Below, in pieces: positions 35,292 to 44,439 of a stretch of DNA of 64,000 nucleotides. The notes under the pieces were generated by a model. It made no database searches. It had not been told where the DNA came from and saw nothing but the letters and a program-made list of their open reading frames with translations. Within the stretch, counting starts at the first letter, position 1; each line of letters starts with the position of its first letter. This DNA comes from Capsulimonadaceae bacterium (lineage in GTDB: Bacteria > Armatimonadota > Armatimonadia > Armatimonadales > Capsulimonadaceae), in assembly GCA_031292625.1 (NCBI GenBank), contig JARLGU010000031.1:228888-292887 (forward strand), given 5' to 3'. The translations under genes and the position numbers were made by a program.

Positions 35292-36731
35292 TTACCGTCC
35301 CCGGCCGCTGCGCGTGGAGCGGAGGCGGGATTTGACGCGCCGGCCGCTGTGCCCGTCAGAGTGGGCGGGGGGCTGAGCCGGCAACGTGCTGTGCGCGGTC
35401 ACGATGGATGCGGCAGGCCGTGTGGGCGGCGTGCCGGTTTCGCGGGTGACTGGCGGGACAGGTTTGTGCGGCGTGCGGGAGCCTGGATCGGTTCCGCAAA
35501 CCACCACCTGGTTTCGCCCCTCTTCCTTGGCGACGTAGAGGGCATTGTCCGCCGCTTCCTTGAGTTCTGTTGGAGACGCCGCATCCCTGGGGTATCCGGC
35601 GACCCCGACGCTGACGGTCATTGGGAAGCCGATCTCGTCGCGCATCGACTCGAGAAATCCCGATATCCGGCGTGCGACCGACGCCGCGGATTCGGGCGGC
35701 GTGGCAGGCATGAGCCAAACGAATTCATCGCCTCCAAGTCGTGCGACGATGTCGTTCTCACGCGCCTGATTCTCGAGAATGTAGGCGAGCTGCCGCAAGA
35801 CGCGATCGCCGACCGCGTGGCCCTGCGTGTCGTTGACCTGTTTGAAGTGGTCGACATCGATGATGGCCAGCGAGACGACATCCGAGCGGCGCTTTGCAAA
35901 GCCGATTCTCTGGCGCAACGCCGCTTCAAAGAAGGAACGGTTATAGAGGTTCGTTAAATGGTCTTTGCGCGAGTGGTCCAGAATGTGTTCGAGCTGGCGG
36001 TTTAAGCGCAAGAGAGTTTCGCGGATTGAGCTTTGAACGACCGTGGTCGGCTGGAAGCCTTTTGTGACGAGTTCGCTTGTGAGGCCGATCACGAAGGTGC
36101 AGACTTCGTCTCCCGCCGCGACACAACTGGTTTCGATGCACGTGATCGGGTCGGCGTCTTCAGCATCCTCGGCATTCAGGCCGACGGAGTCATCGCCTAC
36201 TGCCTGACGCATCGACGCCATGAGGCCGGTAAAAAAGCCGCGAGCGTAGTCGCAGGAATTGCCGTGGCGAGTTCCCTGTTGATGAAACATCCAGCCTTCG
36301 ATGCTGTCGGTGGCGGAAATTTTCGCCCAGCTTTCGTCGAACTGCATCTCATCGACGTCGAAATTGCCGTAGCCGCCCATGCCAAACATAGCGACGCCTT
36401 GACGGAATCCCGCCTCGTTGGCTTCGACGGCGCCCGACTGGAGAAAGGAAGCGACCAGACGTTCGGCGCTGGCGTAGCCAGCCCTCTGGCAGATTTCGGA
36501 TTCAGCCTCGATACCGACTTCTTGGGCCAGTTGTTCCCGGTACGAAAAGAATCCCCCAAGCGCGTCCATTAGGAAGACTCTTGAATTACCGACCTCAACC
36601 CAGCCTGGCTTCCGTAGTGCCAGAATTTGCGGCGGGCTAGTATGCGCCATCGTCATATGACCAGTTTCTCGAAGGTCAACATCGAGCAAATTGGGGCCCC
36701 CTAAGGCCGAGATGAGTGGCGGGTACGACAC
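35292..36731 (-). CDS. V4R-domain diguanylate cyclase (XylR_N-V4R-GGDEF)
   Basis: A 479-residue cytosolic signalling protein. Residues about 45-150 resemble the XylR_N activator domain. They are followed by a 4-vinyl-reductase (V4R) domain (about 150-215) with the Cys-containing NSCDYARGFF and IETSCVAAGDEVC. A short helical linker precedes the GGDEF domain (257-415). GGDEF is intact at 333-337 and the product-inhibition I-site RxxD is present at 324-327, so an active, feedback-controlled cyclase making c-di-GMP is expected. V4R domains bind small hydrophobic or aromatic ligands, sometimes with metal. The last 60 residues are Pro/Arg-rich. The GTG start at 36731 is listed; ATG 36656 is an alternative. 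Confidence 0.85.
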   Translation of the reverse strand: MSYPPLISALGGPNLLDVDLRETGHMTMAHTSPPQILALRKPGWVEVGNSRVFLMDALGGFFSYREQLAQEVGIEAESEICQRAGYASAERLVASFLQSGAVEANEAGFRQGVAMFGMGGYGNFDVDEMQFDESWAKISATDSIEGWMFHQQGTRHGNSCDYARGFFTGLMASMRQAVGDDSVGLNAEDAEDADPITCIETSCVAAGDEVCTFVIGLTSELVTKGFQPTTVVQSSIRETLLRLNRQLEHILDHSRKDHLTNLYNRSFFEAALRQRIGFAKRRSDVVSLAIIDVDHFKQVNDTQGHAVGDRVLRQLAYILENQARENDIVARLGGDEFVWLMPATPPESAASVARRISGFLESMRDEIGFPMTVSVGVAGYPRDAASPTELKEAADNALYVAKEEGRNQVVVCGTDPGSRTPHKPVPPVTRETGTPPTRPAASIVTAHSTLPAQPPAHSDGHSGRRVKSRLRSTRSGRGR

Positions 36732-37058
36732 TTTCGTATCCAGCCAACGCGGGAATACTTTCGCGACGGCTACTAATCACGTATTATATCTCAAACGATC
36801 ACAAAGACAGTACGCATCTTCATAGTGAGCATCGACCTATTCACTACGCCGCAACGGTGATCAGAAGTATCCGAAGAAGCTGAAGCGCTCTTGATTTTGA
36901 CATCTAATGAATCATTCAGAGCAATTCTCCGCTATCACGTTGAGTCATGCAAATGCCATGCCAAAGCATCCTCGCATGGAGACTCCCCTCGGAAAAACCG
37001 GCAAATTTACCAGGCGTCGCGTTCGCGCCTTCTCTGATCGAAGCATATTTTATCCGTC
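36732..37058. other. Intergenic region with promoter of the V4R-GGDEF gene
   Basis: No gene is supported here. A TATAAT box on the minus strand at 36783-36788 would give a leader of about 45 bases for the diguanylate cyclase. The rest is relatively AT-rich compared with its surroundings and shows no RNA gene that I can recognise. Confidence 0.45.
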
Positions 37059-37088
37059 AAAAAAAAGCCGCGGCAAATAGCCGCGGCT
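37059..37088 (-). terminator. Rho-independent terminator of the acyltransferase gene
   Basis: On the minus strand a perfect AGCCGCGGC - TATTT - GCCGCGGCT stem is followed by seven T. It ends 20 bases after the stop codon of the E2 gene. This is the clearest intrinsic terminator in the window. Confidence 0.9.
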
Positions 37089-37107
37089 GGTCGTGCCGGG
37101 ATCTAGG

Positions 37108-38493
37108 CTACACGAAGATTAGATACGGAAGCTCGATGATCTCCTTCAACCGGGCGAGGAAGGCCGCTGCGGGAGCGCCGTCCGTGATCCGGTGATCGAA
37201 CGACAGGCACAGGTTCATCATTGGGCGAACTTGCGGGACGCCGTCGATTGGTACGATCTTGTCCTTAATCGCGCAGACGCCAAGGATGGCGCACTGCGGC
37301 GGATTGATAACCGGGTTGAAGTTCTCCACGCCAAAGTTGCCGATGTTGGTGATGCTGAACGTTCCGCCAACCATTTCGTCGAGACCCAGTTTGCCGTCGC
37401 GAGCCTTTGCGGCGAGCGACTTAATCTCCGTGCTGATTTCGTGTAGCGACTTTGTCTGCGCATCGCGCAGAGTCGGAACGATCAGACCGCCTTCGCCGAG
37501 CGATACGGCGATGCCCAGGTGGACCGGCCTGTACTGGGTAATCTTGCCGTCGACAAGGGTGCTGTTGATCACCGGATGCTCCGTTAACGCCGTTGCCGCG
37601 GCGCGGGCGATAATGTCGGTGAAAGTGATCCGGACGCCGTAGGTCTTTTCGACGGACGGAAGCACCTGCTTGCGCATGCGTGTCGCCTCGGTCATGTCCA
37701 CGCCGATCGTCAGCGTGACATGCGGCGCGGTGGATGCGCTGCGCGCGACGTTGTCGGCGATCATCTTTCGCATGCCGGTCAACGGGATAACGCGGATGAT
37801 ATCGTCTTCGGCGCTTGCCGGTTTGGCTGCGGCGGCCGGCGCAGGCGCGGGAGCGGATGCGCGGCGGATATCGTCGGCGACCACCTTGCCCGCGTATCCC
37901 GATCCGGAGCCCGCCAGCGCGGCGAGATCGACTCCGGCGTCGGCGGCCAATTTCTGGGCGAGCGGGGTTACCTTGCCTGCCTTCTTCGCGGCGATCAGTT
38001 CCTCGTTAAAGGCGAGAACGTCCGCTTCGACAATCCGGCCATCGATTCCGCTGCCGCGTCCCGCGAGAGCGCTAACCTCGACGCCGAGTTCCTCGGCGAC
38101 GCGTCTGGCGCGAGGCGACGCGAAAATTCGTCCCTGCTCTCCGGCGGGCTGTTGGGCGGCCGCTGGCGCAGGGGTGGGGGCCGCTTCGGCTCGCGTTGCA
38201 GCCGGCTCAGGCGCGGAGCCCGCTCCGCCAGCAAGGATATCGTCGATGGCTTCGCCCGCGGCCGCGATGACTGCAAGGAGGCCGCCGACCGGTGCGATCT
38301 CGTCGACCGGCACGATAATCTTGCGCAGAATGCCGGAGCCGGGTGCTTCTTGCTCGAAATCGGCCTTGTCGGTCATGACATTGTAAAGCGGCTCGCCTTT
38401 TTCGACCAGGTCGCCTTCCTTCTTATGCCATGCGGTGATTGTGCCCTCTTCCATCGATTGGCCGAGCGCCAGGAGTTCAACTCGGGTTGCCAT
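37108..38493 (-). CDS. Dihydrolipoamide acyltransferase (E2) of a 2-oxo acid dehydrogenase complex
   Basis: E2 core protein of pyruvate or branched-chain oxo acid dehydrogenase, 461 residues. The lipoyl domain (1-78) carries the modified Lys43 in MTDKADFE. Two E3-binding (PSBD) segments follow, about 122-160 (FASPRARRVAEELGV) and 172-212 (VTPLAQKLAADAGV), where most E2 proteins have one. Ala/Pro-rich linkers separate them. The C-terminal catalytic domain ends with SFDHRITDG, including His434 and Asp438. The opening VELLALGQSMEEGTI is pyruvate-dehydrogenase-like. E1 and E3 genes are not adjacent. AAAGGA precedes the ATG and a strong terminator follows the stop. Confidence 0.92.
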   Translation of the reverse strand: MATRVELLALGQSMEEGTITAWHKKEGDLVEKGEPLYNVMTDKADFEQEAPGSGILRKIIVPVDEIAPVGGLLAVIAAAGEAIDDILAGGAGSAPEPAATRAEAAPTPAPAAAQQPAGEQGRIFASPRARRVAEELGVEVSALAGRGSGIDGRIVEADVLAFNEELIAAKKAGKVTPLAQKLAADAGVDLAALAGSGSGYAGKVVADDIRRASAPAPAPAAAAKPASAEDDIIRVIPLTGMRKMIADNVARSASTAPHVTLTIGVDMTEATRMRKQVLPSVEKTYGVRITFTDIIARAAATALTEHPVINSTLVDGKITQYRPVHLGIAVSLGEGGLIVPTLRDAQTKSLHEISTEIKSLAAKARDGKLGLDEMVGGTFSITNIGNFGVENFNPVINPPQCAILGVCAIKDKIVPIDGVPQVRPMMNLCLSFDHRITDGAPAAAFLARLKEIIELPYLIFV

Positions 38494-38663
38494 ATCTTCG
38501 TAATCGTCCTTTCGGTTTACCCGGCCGTTGCCGGGCGTCTATCGGTTTCTGGTCGGACGGGCGCTAACGGCGGGGAGAGGCGGCGAAGGAGGGTCGAACG
38601 GCGCTCCGGCCCAAACCGGGCGTCAGGCGGCTTTTGCGGATCGAGCGCGGAGGCTGCCCGGTC

Positions 38664-39137
38664 CTATCGTTCGGCGAACTCGCGCCGGGCCTCGCGTTCA
38701 CGGTCCTTCGCGGCGATGTTCTCTCGCTTGTCGTAGAGCTTTCTTCCGCGCGCCACGCCAATTTCGACTTTTGCGCGGCCCTTTGAAAAGTAAAGCTTCG
38801 TCGGGACCAGTGTCAGTCCTTTTTCTTGAATGCTGGATTGTATTCGAATGATTTGCCAGTTGTGCAACAGCAGCTTCCGTGTCCGCAACGGTTCGACGTT
38901 GTAGATGTTGCCCTGCTCGTACGGCGAGATGTGCATGTTAAACAGCCAGACCTCGCGTTCCTGAATCCGGCAATAGGCCTCGGCCAGGTTGGCGCGGCCC
39001 AGCCTGAGGGACTTAACTTCCGTCCCCGTCAGCACGATCCCCGCCTCGAACTTCTCGCCGATCTCGTACTCATGAAACGCGCGGCGGTTCAGGAGCGAGA
39101 GCGGCTTTCGGGCGCTATTGTCTTTCTTAGCTGCCAT
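38664..39137 (-). CDS. smpB: SsrA-binding protein SmpB
   Basis: Partner of tmRNA in rescue of stalled ribosomes. The 157-residue beta-barrel protein has the family motifs LLNRRAFHEYEI, GIVLTGTEVKSLRLGRANLAEAYC, and HISPYEQGN. The basic C-terminal tail follows GRKLYDKRE and would mimic an mRNA in the empty A-site path. The gene stands alone with a strong promoter, and the -10 box lies seven bases before the ATG, so the mRNA is probably leaderless. The tmRNA gene is not in this window. Confidence 0.96.
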   Translation of the reverse strand: MAAKKDNSARKPLSLLNRRAFHEYEIGEKFEAGIVLTGTEVKSLRLGRANLAEAYCRIQEREVWLFNMHISPYEQGNIYNVEPLRTRKLLLHNWQIIRIQSSIQEKGLTLVPTKLYFSKGRAKVEIGVARGRKLYDKRENIAAKDREREARREFAER

Positions 39138-39144
39138 CGCTCGT

Positions 39145-39173
39145 ATTATAACAGAAGAGATACGAAAAGTGAA
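39145..39173 (-). promoter_or_regulatory. smpB promoter, probably leaderless
   Basis: On the minus strand TTCACT (39168-39173) and TATAAT (39145-39150) are separated by 17 bases. Seven bases separate the -10 box from the ATG, placing the transcription start at or next to the start codon. Confidence 0.7.
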
Positions 39174-39202
39174 GGGTTTCGGGTGGTTTTGTTTTGCTTC
39201 TT

Positions 39203-41368
39203 TTACTTTCGTTTCACCGAAACGCCGCGCGCGGAGCGGGCAGGAACACCCAGGCTTGATGTCGGCCAGCGATAGAGAGTCAGTTGCTCCGGGACGCGCG
39301 CGTCCAGCACGGCAAACTCCCCGAGACGAGTTCTCACGAGGCGCAGCGCGGACAATTCACCGGCGCCGCCGGGGAGACGCGGGCTGACCTCGATCGGGCG
39401 AAGCAAACGGCCGTTGTGGGCGTCCATTGCCAGGAGTCTTACCGGACCTGCGCTTTCGGTTTCGCTTGCGAGAGCAGCAGGCTTCTCGGCTGCGAATAAG
39501 AGGATCTGACCGCCGGCAGTCACGCGCGCGATGAAAGCATGATGCGCCGGGTCGAGCGCGGCTGGGAGCGGCACACTCCAGCGAACGGACCGCGATGGCT
39601 TCATCACATTGTCGATGCACATAATGGAGGCGGCGCCTGAGCATGTCGCGGCGAGGAAAAGCGTGTCGGCGCCGGGATCGTAGACCAAGCTGTAGGTGTC
39701 CGTAATCGCGGCCAGCGGCGCGAGGTCGAAATTCACCGGATCCGCGTAGTGCGGCACGCCCATTTTGTCAAATTGACTGACTGCGATGCGCGTGAGCGAC
39801 GTATTGTGCGAAATCCAGATCGCGCCTTGCTTGTCGATTGCAAGGAGTTGTCCTCGCAGATCGACGCCGTTGAGCGGGGCGAATTCGGCCGGCTCAAAAT
39901 GTCCGTTGCCATTGCCGTCCGTTGCGATGCGCCACGTAAGAGGAGGGTTCGCATCGCCCGCAGTGTGTTTGGCGGGCGGCCAGGAGGCATCGCCGCCGGG
40001 CAATCCTGCGATCAACGCTGCCGGGATCGCAATTTCGCCGTCCGCGCCGCCTTTGTTAAAGCGGTAAACCGCGAGGAAGTTGCCCGATGTCCCCGCGACA
40101 AATAGATAGGGAGCCTTATTGATGTGACGCACCCAGACGCGCTCAGGCGAGCCCGCAAAGACCGCGCGCGGATCATCGGGGAAGCGGAAGCGGTCGAGCG
40201 TGTATCCATTGTATGACCAGGCGTAGCCTTGCTTGGAATAGTCGTAAAGCAAGTGCCGGTCCGCCGTGTAGATGTCGGTCGCGATCTGTGGGTCGAAATC
40301 GGCGCCATTGTCCGTGATCACGGAAATAGCCTTCCAGCGAAAACGTCCGGTGGCGAGCGAAAAACATTTCAGCGCCGCGCCGTCATGCCAGGCGTCCGGC
40401 TCGGATTGCGGCCGGTCCAAGCCGGCGTCGCACGATGCGACGTAAAGGTAGCCGGTATCGTCCACTCCCAGGCCGCAAGGGCCGTTTAGCTTAACGGCGT
40501 CCGCCTGGCCCGCCCGCTTTGCATACATGCCGCGCGCTCGCCCGATCGTACGCAGAGCTGTTGTCGGCGTGCCTACGAGTTTTCCAAGGTCGTATACCTT
40601 AATGTTTTGATCTGGACCATTGTCCGCGACGATTAGGAGATTGTGTTCAGGATCGGCGGTCAACGCCTGAACCTTTGTACCGGCTTGCAGAGTAATGGCG
40701 TGTGGCTGGCGGATCCCTGACGGATCGAAACAAACCAGCGTCGTGTTGTTTAGAACAGCGTCGTGTTGTTCGACCCAGAGCTGGCCGGAGGCATCGACTG
40801 CTGCGTGACCAGGGTGGGGCACATCGAACCATCCCATCGGCGCCATGGTATCCGGATTGTAGACGCGTACGATGTTCTCGTCCGTCGATGGAATGAACAG
40901 GGCTCCTTCGCCCGCCGCGATCGAGGAAATCCGCGCTTGTCCGACCGGGAGAAAAACTCTCTTTGTCGACGTCGAGTCCGGCCCTGGGACCTCGTAAGGG
41001 GCGGGTTTTCCATCCAGCGTGAGCCGAAGAATGCCGTTCGTTGCGCCTGAGCGGTCCCGGCACGTAATGAACACGTATTTGGAGTTGCCGCTGATCGCTC
41101 CGCCGTCGGCGAGGACGGCCTCCGTCAGCGCGGTTACAGGTTGCCGGCGCGGGCGGTAGATATCGACCCGGCCGCGCGAGGAGTAAGTGTAACATGTGCC
41201 ATCGGATGCAACATAAAGCCCACGGACATCGGTCGCGACAATATTGCGCAGCGGAATCGGCGCAGACTTTGCGGGCTGCCATGTCGCAACGCGTGCCGAT
41301 CCGTTTACGGAGACGGCTACGGCGTAAAGCGCCGTGAAGGCAATAATTGCGCGCGCAACGGAAATCAT
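39203..41368 (-). CDS. Secreted beta-propeller-like hypothetical protein
   Basis: Exported protein of 721 residues from ATG 41368, chosen because GAGAGG lies nine bases upstream; in-frame ATGs at 41377 and 41410 are less well placed. A signal peptide (about 1-25, hydrophobic IIAFTALYAVAVSV) is followed by a repetitive chain of strand-loop units such as GLYVASDGTCYTYSSRGRV, GLGVDDTGYLYVAS and AIDKQGAIWISHN. These resemble NHL or SMP-30-type propeller blades. No catalytic motif was found. It may bind carbohydrate or protein outside the cell. Function unknown. Confidence 0.75.
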   Translation of the reverse strand: MISVARAIIAFTALYAVAVSVNGSARVATWQPAKSAPIPLRNIVATDVRGLYVASDGTCYTYSSRGRVDIYRPRRQPVTALTEAVLADGGAISGNSKYVFITCRDRSGATNGILRLTLDGKPAPYEVPGPDSTSTKRVFLPVGQARISSIAAGEGALFIPSTDENIVRVYNPDTMAPMGWFDVPHPGHAAVDASGQLWVEQHDAVLNNTTLVCFDPSGIRQPHAITLQAGTKVQALTADPEHNLLIVADNGPDQNIKVYDLGKLVGTPTTALRTIGRARGMYAKRAGQADAVKLNGPCGLGVDDTGYLYVASCDAGLDRPQSEPDAWHDGAALKCFSLATGRFRWKAISVITDNGADFDPQIATDIYTADRHLLYDYSKQGYAWSYNGYTLDRFRFPDDPRAVFAGSPERVWVRHINKAPYLFVAGTSGNFLAVYRFNKGGADGEIAIPAALIAGLPGGDASWPPAKHTAGDANPPLTWRIATDGNGNGHFEPAEFAPLNGVDLRGQLLAIDKQGAIWISHNTSLTRIAVSQFDKMGVPHYADPVNFDLAPLAAITDTYSLVYDPGADTLFLAATCSGAASIMCIDNVMKPSRSVRWSVPLPAALDPAHHAFIARVTAGGQILLFAAEKPAALASETESAGPVRLLAMDAHNGRLLRPIEVSPRLPGGAGELSALRLVRTRLGEFAVLDARVPEQLTLYRWPTSSLGVPARSARGVSVKRK

Positions 41369-41742
41369 GGGTCGCATCCTCTCTAGTCTAGCGGGCGATG
41401 CAGGCAGCATCTCTCCACGGTGCGCCGCGGAAAAAACGCCCTCAGCGCGGCCCCTCTCGGCGGCGCCTAGCGATGTATTGTGATGAGCGAGCGATTCTTA
41501 ACACAGACAACGCTCGAAGCAGGCTGACAACCATTTTACTCCAATCTTTTGAGATTTAAGTCTTTTAAATGAGCCTATACAAAGAACGCGCTTTTAAGCA
41601 CACGATCATTTTGTTGTTGGCCGACGTGGCCGCCTGCGATGCATTGGCGCATGGCAGCGGGCCCAGCGTGCCGGACGAACACTGTTGCGCAATCATATTT
41701 TCGCATGTCGCGTTCGCGTTGCGTCCGTCGCGCTTCGTACGG

Positions 41743-41748
41743 TAGAAT
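41743..41748 (+). promoter_or_regulatory. -10 box of wecB, probably leaderless
   Basis: TAGAAT lies nine bases upstream of the ATG at 41758, with TTGCGT 18 bases further upstream as a possible -35. There is no Shine-Dalgarno sequence in between. The remaining stretch from 41411 to 41740 holds no gene I can support. Confidence 0.58.
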
Positions 41749-41757
41749 AGACCTCGC

Positions 41758-42882
41758 ATGAAGCACAAGATTATTACGGTTTTTGGCACGCGGCCCGACG
41801 CGATCAAGATGGCGCCCGTCGTCAAGGCGCTGCAGCGCCGATCGGATGCCTGCGAACTGCGCGTCGCCGTGACCGGGCAGCATCGTGAGATGCTGGACCA
41901 GGTCTTGCGGGCCTTCGACATCGTTCCCGATCACGACCTCGCGATCATGGCGCCCGGGCAAACGCTGGCGGGCATTACGGCGCGCGCGATGACGGGGCTC
42001 GACGCTTACTTCGCGGCGGAGAAGCCGGATGCGGTGATCGCCCAGGGCGACACGACGACGACATTCGTGGCGGCTCTTGCGGCCTTCTATCATCGCGCCG
42101 CGTTTGGTCACGTTGAGGCGGGACTGCGCACGGGCAATAAGTTCGATCCGTTTCCCGAAGAGATGAACCGCCTGCTGACGACGCGTCTAACGACGCTGCA
42201 TTTCCCACCTACGCAAGAGGCGGCTGAAAACCTGCGAGCCGAGAAGGTCGCCGAGGAGACGATCGTAGTCACTGGGAATACCGTGATCGATGCGCTGTTG
42301 GCGACCGCGGCGAAGGAACACGCGGCGGATGATCCTGCCGTCTCCGAAGCCATTGCCGATCCCCGGCGTGTAATCCTGGTGACCGCGCACCGGCGCGAGA
42401 ACTGGGGCGAACCGATGGCGCGGATTTGCCGTGCGATTCGCGACGTTGCGACAGGCCGCGAGGATGTGCTGGTCGTCTTCTCGCTGCATCGAAACCCGGT
42501 CGTGCGCGAAACCGTCGTCCCGATCCTCGGCGACCTGCCTAACGTGCGCTTGATCGAGCCGCCTGATTACGTCCCGTTCGTCAAGCTGATGCAGAAGGCG
42601 ACGCTGATTTTGACGGACAGCGGGGGCGTTCAGGAAGAAGCGCCGTCGCTTGCCAAGCCGGTTCTCGTGATGCGCGAGACGACCGAGCGGCCAGAGGGCC
42701 TCACGGCGGGAGTCACGCGCCTGGTCGGCACCGATATCGCGACGATCGTGCGCGAGACCAACACGCTCCTCGATGATCCCGCAGCGTACGATCGCATGGC
42801 AAGATCCGTTTCGCCTTACGGCGACGGTCACGCCGCCGACCGGATCGTCGACTCCATGCTGGCATATCTCAGGTCGCGGTAA
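41758..42882 (+). CDS. wecB: UDP-N-acetylglucosamine 2-epimerase (non-hydrolysing)
   Basis: Interconverts UDP-GlcNAc and UDP-ManNAc for cell-surface polysaccharide synthesis. The 374-residue protein has the GT-B-like fold of the family with the opening ITVFGTRPDAIKMAPVV. Other family segments are VTGQHREMLDQVL, QGDTTTTF, HVEAGLRTG, FPEEMNRLL and, in the C-terminal half, TAHRRENWG and LTDSGGVQEEAPSL. All match the usual active-site positions. The gene stands alone and its promoter gives little or no leader. Together with the synthase fusion at 26-30 kb it indicates N-acetylhexosamine polysaccharide metabolism, although they are not linked in an operon. Confidence 0.95.
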   Translation: MKHKIITVFGTRPDAIKMAPVVKALQRRSDACELRVAVTGQHREMLDQVLRAFDIVPDHDLAIMAPGQTLAGITARAMTGLDAYFAAEKPDAVIAQGDTTTTFVAALAAFYHRAAFGHVEAGLRTGNKFDPFPEEMNRLLTTRLTTLHFPPTQEAAENLRAEKVAEETIVVTGNTVIDALLATAAKEHAADDPAVSEAIADPRRVILVTAHRRENWGEPMARICRAIRDVATGREDVLVVFSLHRNPVVRETVVPILGDLPNVRLIEPPDYVPFVKLMQKATLILTDSGGVQEEAPSLAKPVLVMRETTERPEGLTAGVTRLVGTDIATIVRETNTLLDDPAAYDRMARSVSPYGDGHAADRIVDSMLAYLRSR

Positions 42883-43146
42883 GTCGTGCGGAAGAAGAAC
42901 CAGGACCGCTCGCCGTGGAGGCTTGCCTCGAGCCGGCTGGGCTGCTGTCTACTCGGTTGGACCATGTAGACGGCCGGCATAAAGCCTCACGCGCAACACG
43001 ATGCGTTCGCGAGCGAACGACGACGTTGGATCCGAGCTCTTTGCCGAACCGGCATGCAAACAAATATCCCGTCGCGTAGGGAACGGTTCCAACACGCGAC
43101 GCTGGGAGCTTCAAGGGCTTGGCGGCGAGTCTCTGGTCGTTGACAA

Positions 43147-44367
43147 TTACGCAAACGGCGTCATCTTCGACAGCGCCTTTCGGGATGTGCGGACGGCGAT
43201 TTCGTCGCGGATGCATTGACGCTCGATGAGGCTGTTGAACGCCGCGCGCTCGGGCCCGCGTACGATCGCTTGCTCGTGCGCTTCTTGCAGCGCCACCGGG
43301 TAGCCCATTCCTTTCCGGACTTGATCGAGCACGAGTGCGTGCAGATTATCGACGAGGGCGGGGTTTGCGGCAATCCAGAGCGGCGTTTCGACGCGCGCGA
43401 TTTCCTGTCCGGCGTTTACGTAGAAGAAGCCGATCCGGTAGCCGTCCGGGTCATCGTATTGGCGATTTCTCGCGGCCTTGTCGTACTCATCCAATACCTT
43501 TGATTGGCTTTCAAACACCGTTGAGCGCTGGCCATCCCCGAGCGTGCGTTCAAAAAGAGCTGCGTCCGTGAGGCGGCTGAATCCTCCGGCGGGAAGTTTG
43601 CCGACAGGGTAGTCCTTATACTTTAGCGTGCCTTCCGGGTACAGCGAGACCTTGAGGGCGTTGACGACCTCTCGGGATCTCGGGCGTGACAGGTAGCTGG
43701 CGACAAGCGCTCCCGTTGCCTTTGCCGCGGCGAAGAGGTCGATCAGATCGCTGACCGATTGCGCTCTTGTGCGGCTTTGATCGCCTTTGTCCCCCTCTTG
43801 CGCCCAGAGAATGAGCGTTCCATCCGCCAGCGCAAGGACGGCGTCGCGGTCCGCGTGCGCGTCGACAAGCGCCTTGAGAGCCTGCGTCTCGTGCTGTTGC
43901 CGCCTGGCCGAAACCTGGGCGTCGCCGATATACGAGAGGTCGCCCTCGGGGCCGTCCATCAACAGATCCGCCTCTTTGTAGAACAGCTTGGCGGACGATG
44001 TGAGCGTCGCGCGTTCGCCGCTGCCGTAGTGGATGACGACTTTGCCTGTGTTGACGACATAGTACGGCAGCACGGAATGGCGGTCGAGCGGGATCTGTGA
44101 GCCGTCGGCCGCGACGACCGTATAAAGCGGCGGCGTTTCGGGTGGGGCGATGGGGTCGGCGATCGGTTGGTCGACGCGAATGGGAATGCCGTTAAGCCAA
44201 GGCGTATCGGCTGTCTTGATCCGATGGACAAGCGCCGCCCACTCCTCGCCGCTCTTGGTCGCCTGAGCGATTGCGGTATCCATCTGCTCCGCGCGAAGTC
44301 TCCAGTCTTGCTGCGCTTCGGCGCTGAGATTCGCTAATTCGCCTACGATTTGGCCTAGCTCCAACAT
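43147..44367 (-). CDS. NurA-domain nuclease
   Basis: A 406-residue member of the NurA family, which in archaea and some bacteria provides 5'-3' exonuclease activity with the HerA translocase during double-strand break resection. The metal-binding motif appears as VVAADGSQIPL. A second acidic strand reads LALADGTLILWA, and IGFFYVNAGQEIARVE fits the later conserved core. The chosen ATG (44367) lies six bases downstream of a TACACT box; a longer frame from 44415 would cross that promoter. No HerA or FtsK-like ATPase is nearby, which is unusual. The upstream gene on the same strand is 72 bases away. Confidence 0.82.
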   Translation of the reverse strand: MLELGQIVGELANLSAEAQQDWRLRAEQMDTAIAQATKSGEEWAALVHRIKTADTPWLNGIPIRVDQPIADPIAPPETPPLYTVVAADGSQIPLDRHSVLPYYVVNTGKVVIHYGSGERATLTSSAKLFYKEADLLMDGPEGDLSYIGDAQVSARRQQHETQALKALVDAHADRDAVLALADGTLILWAQEGDKGDQSRTRAQSVSDLIDLFAAAKATGALVASYLSRPRSREVVNALKVSLYPEGTLKYKDYPVGKLPAGGFSRLTDAALFERTLGDGQRSTVFESQSKVLDEYDKAARNRQYDDPDGYRIGFFYVNAGQEIARVETPLWIAANPALVDNLHALVLDQVRKGMGYPVALQEAHEQAIVRGPERAAFNSLIERQCIRDEIAVRTSRKALSKMTPFA

Positions 44368-44373
44368 GTCGAA

Positions 44374-44379
44374 AGTGTA
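44374..44379 (-). promoter_or_regulatory. -10 box directly upstream of the NurA gene
   Basis: TACACT on the minus strand lies six bases before the ATG at 44367. No ribosome-binding sequence intervenes. It supports the shorter start and the leaderless pattern. Confidence 0.5.
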
Positions 44380-44439
44380 CCACAGGGCGGGGACCGGTTG
44401 GGTGCGCCGCCCCATTAAGGGAGGCGGGCGGTCCTAAAC

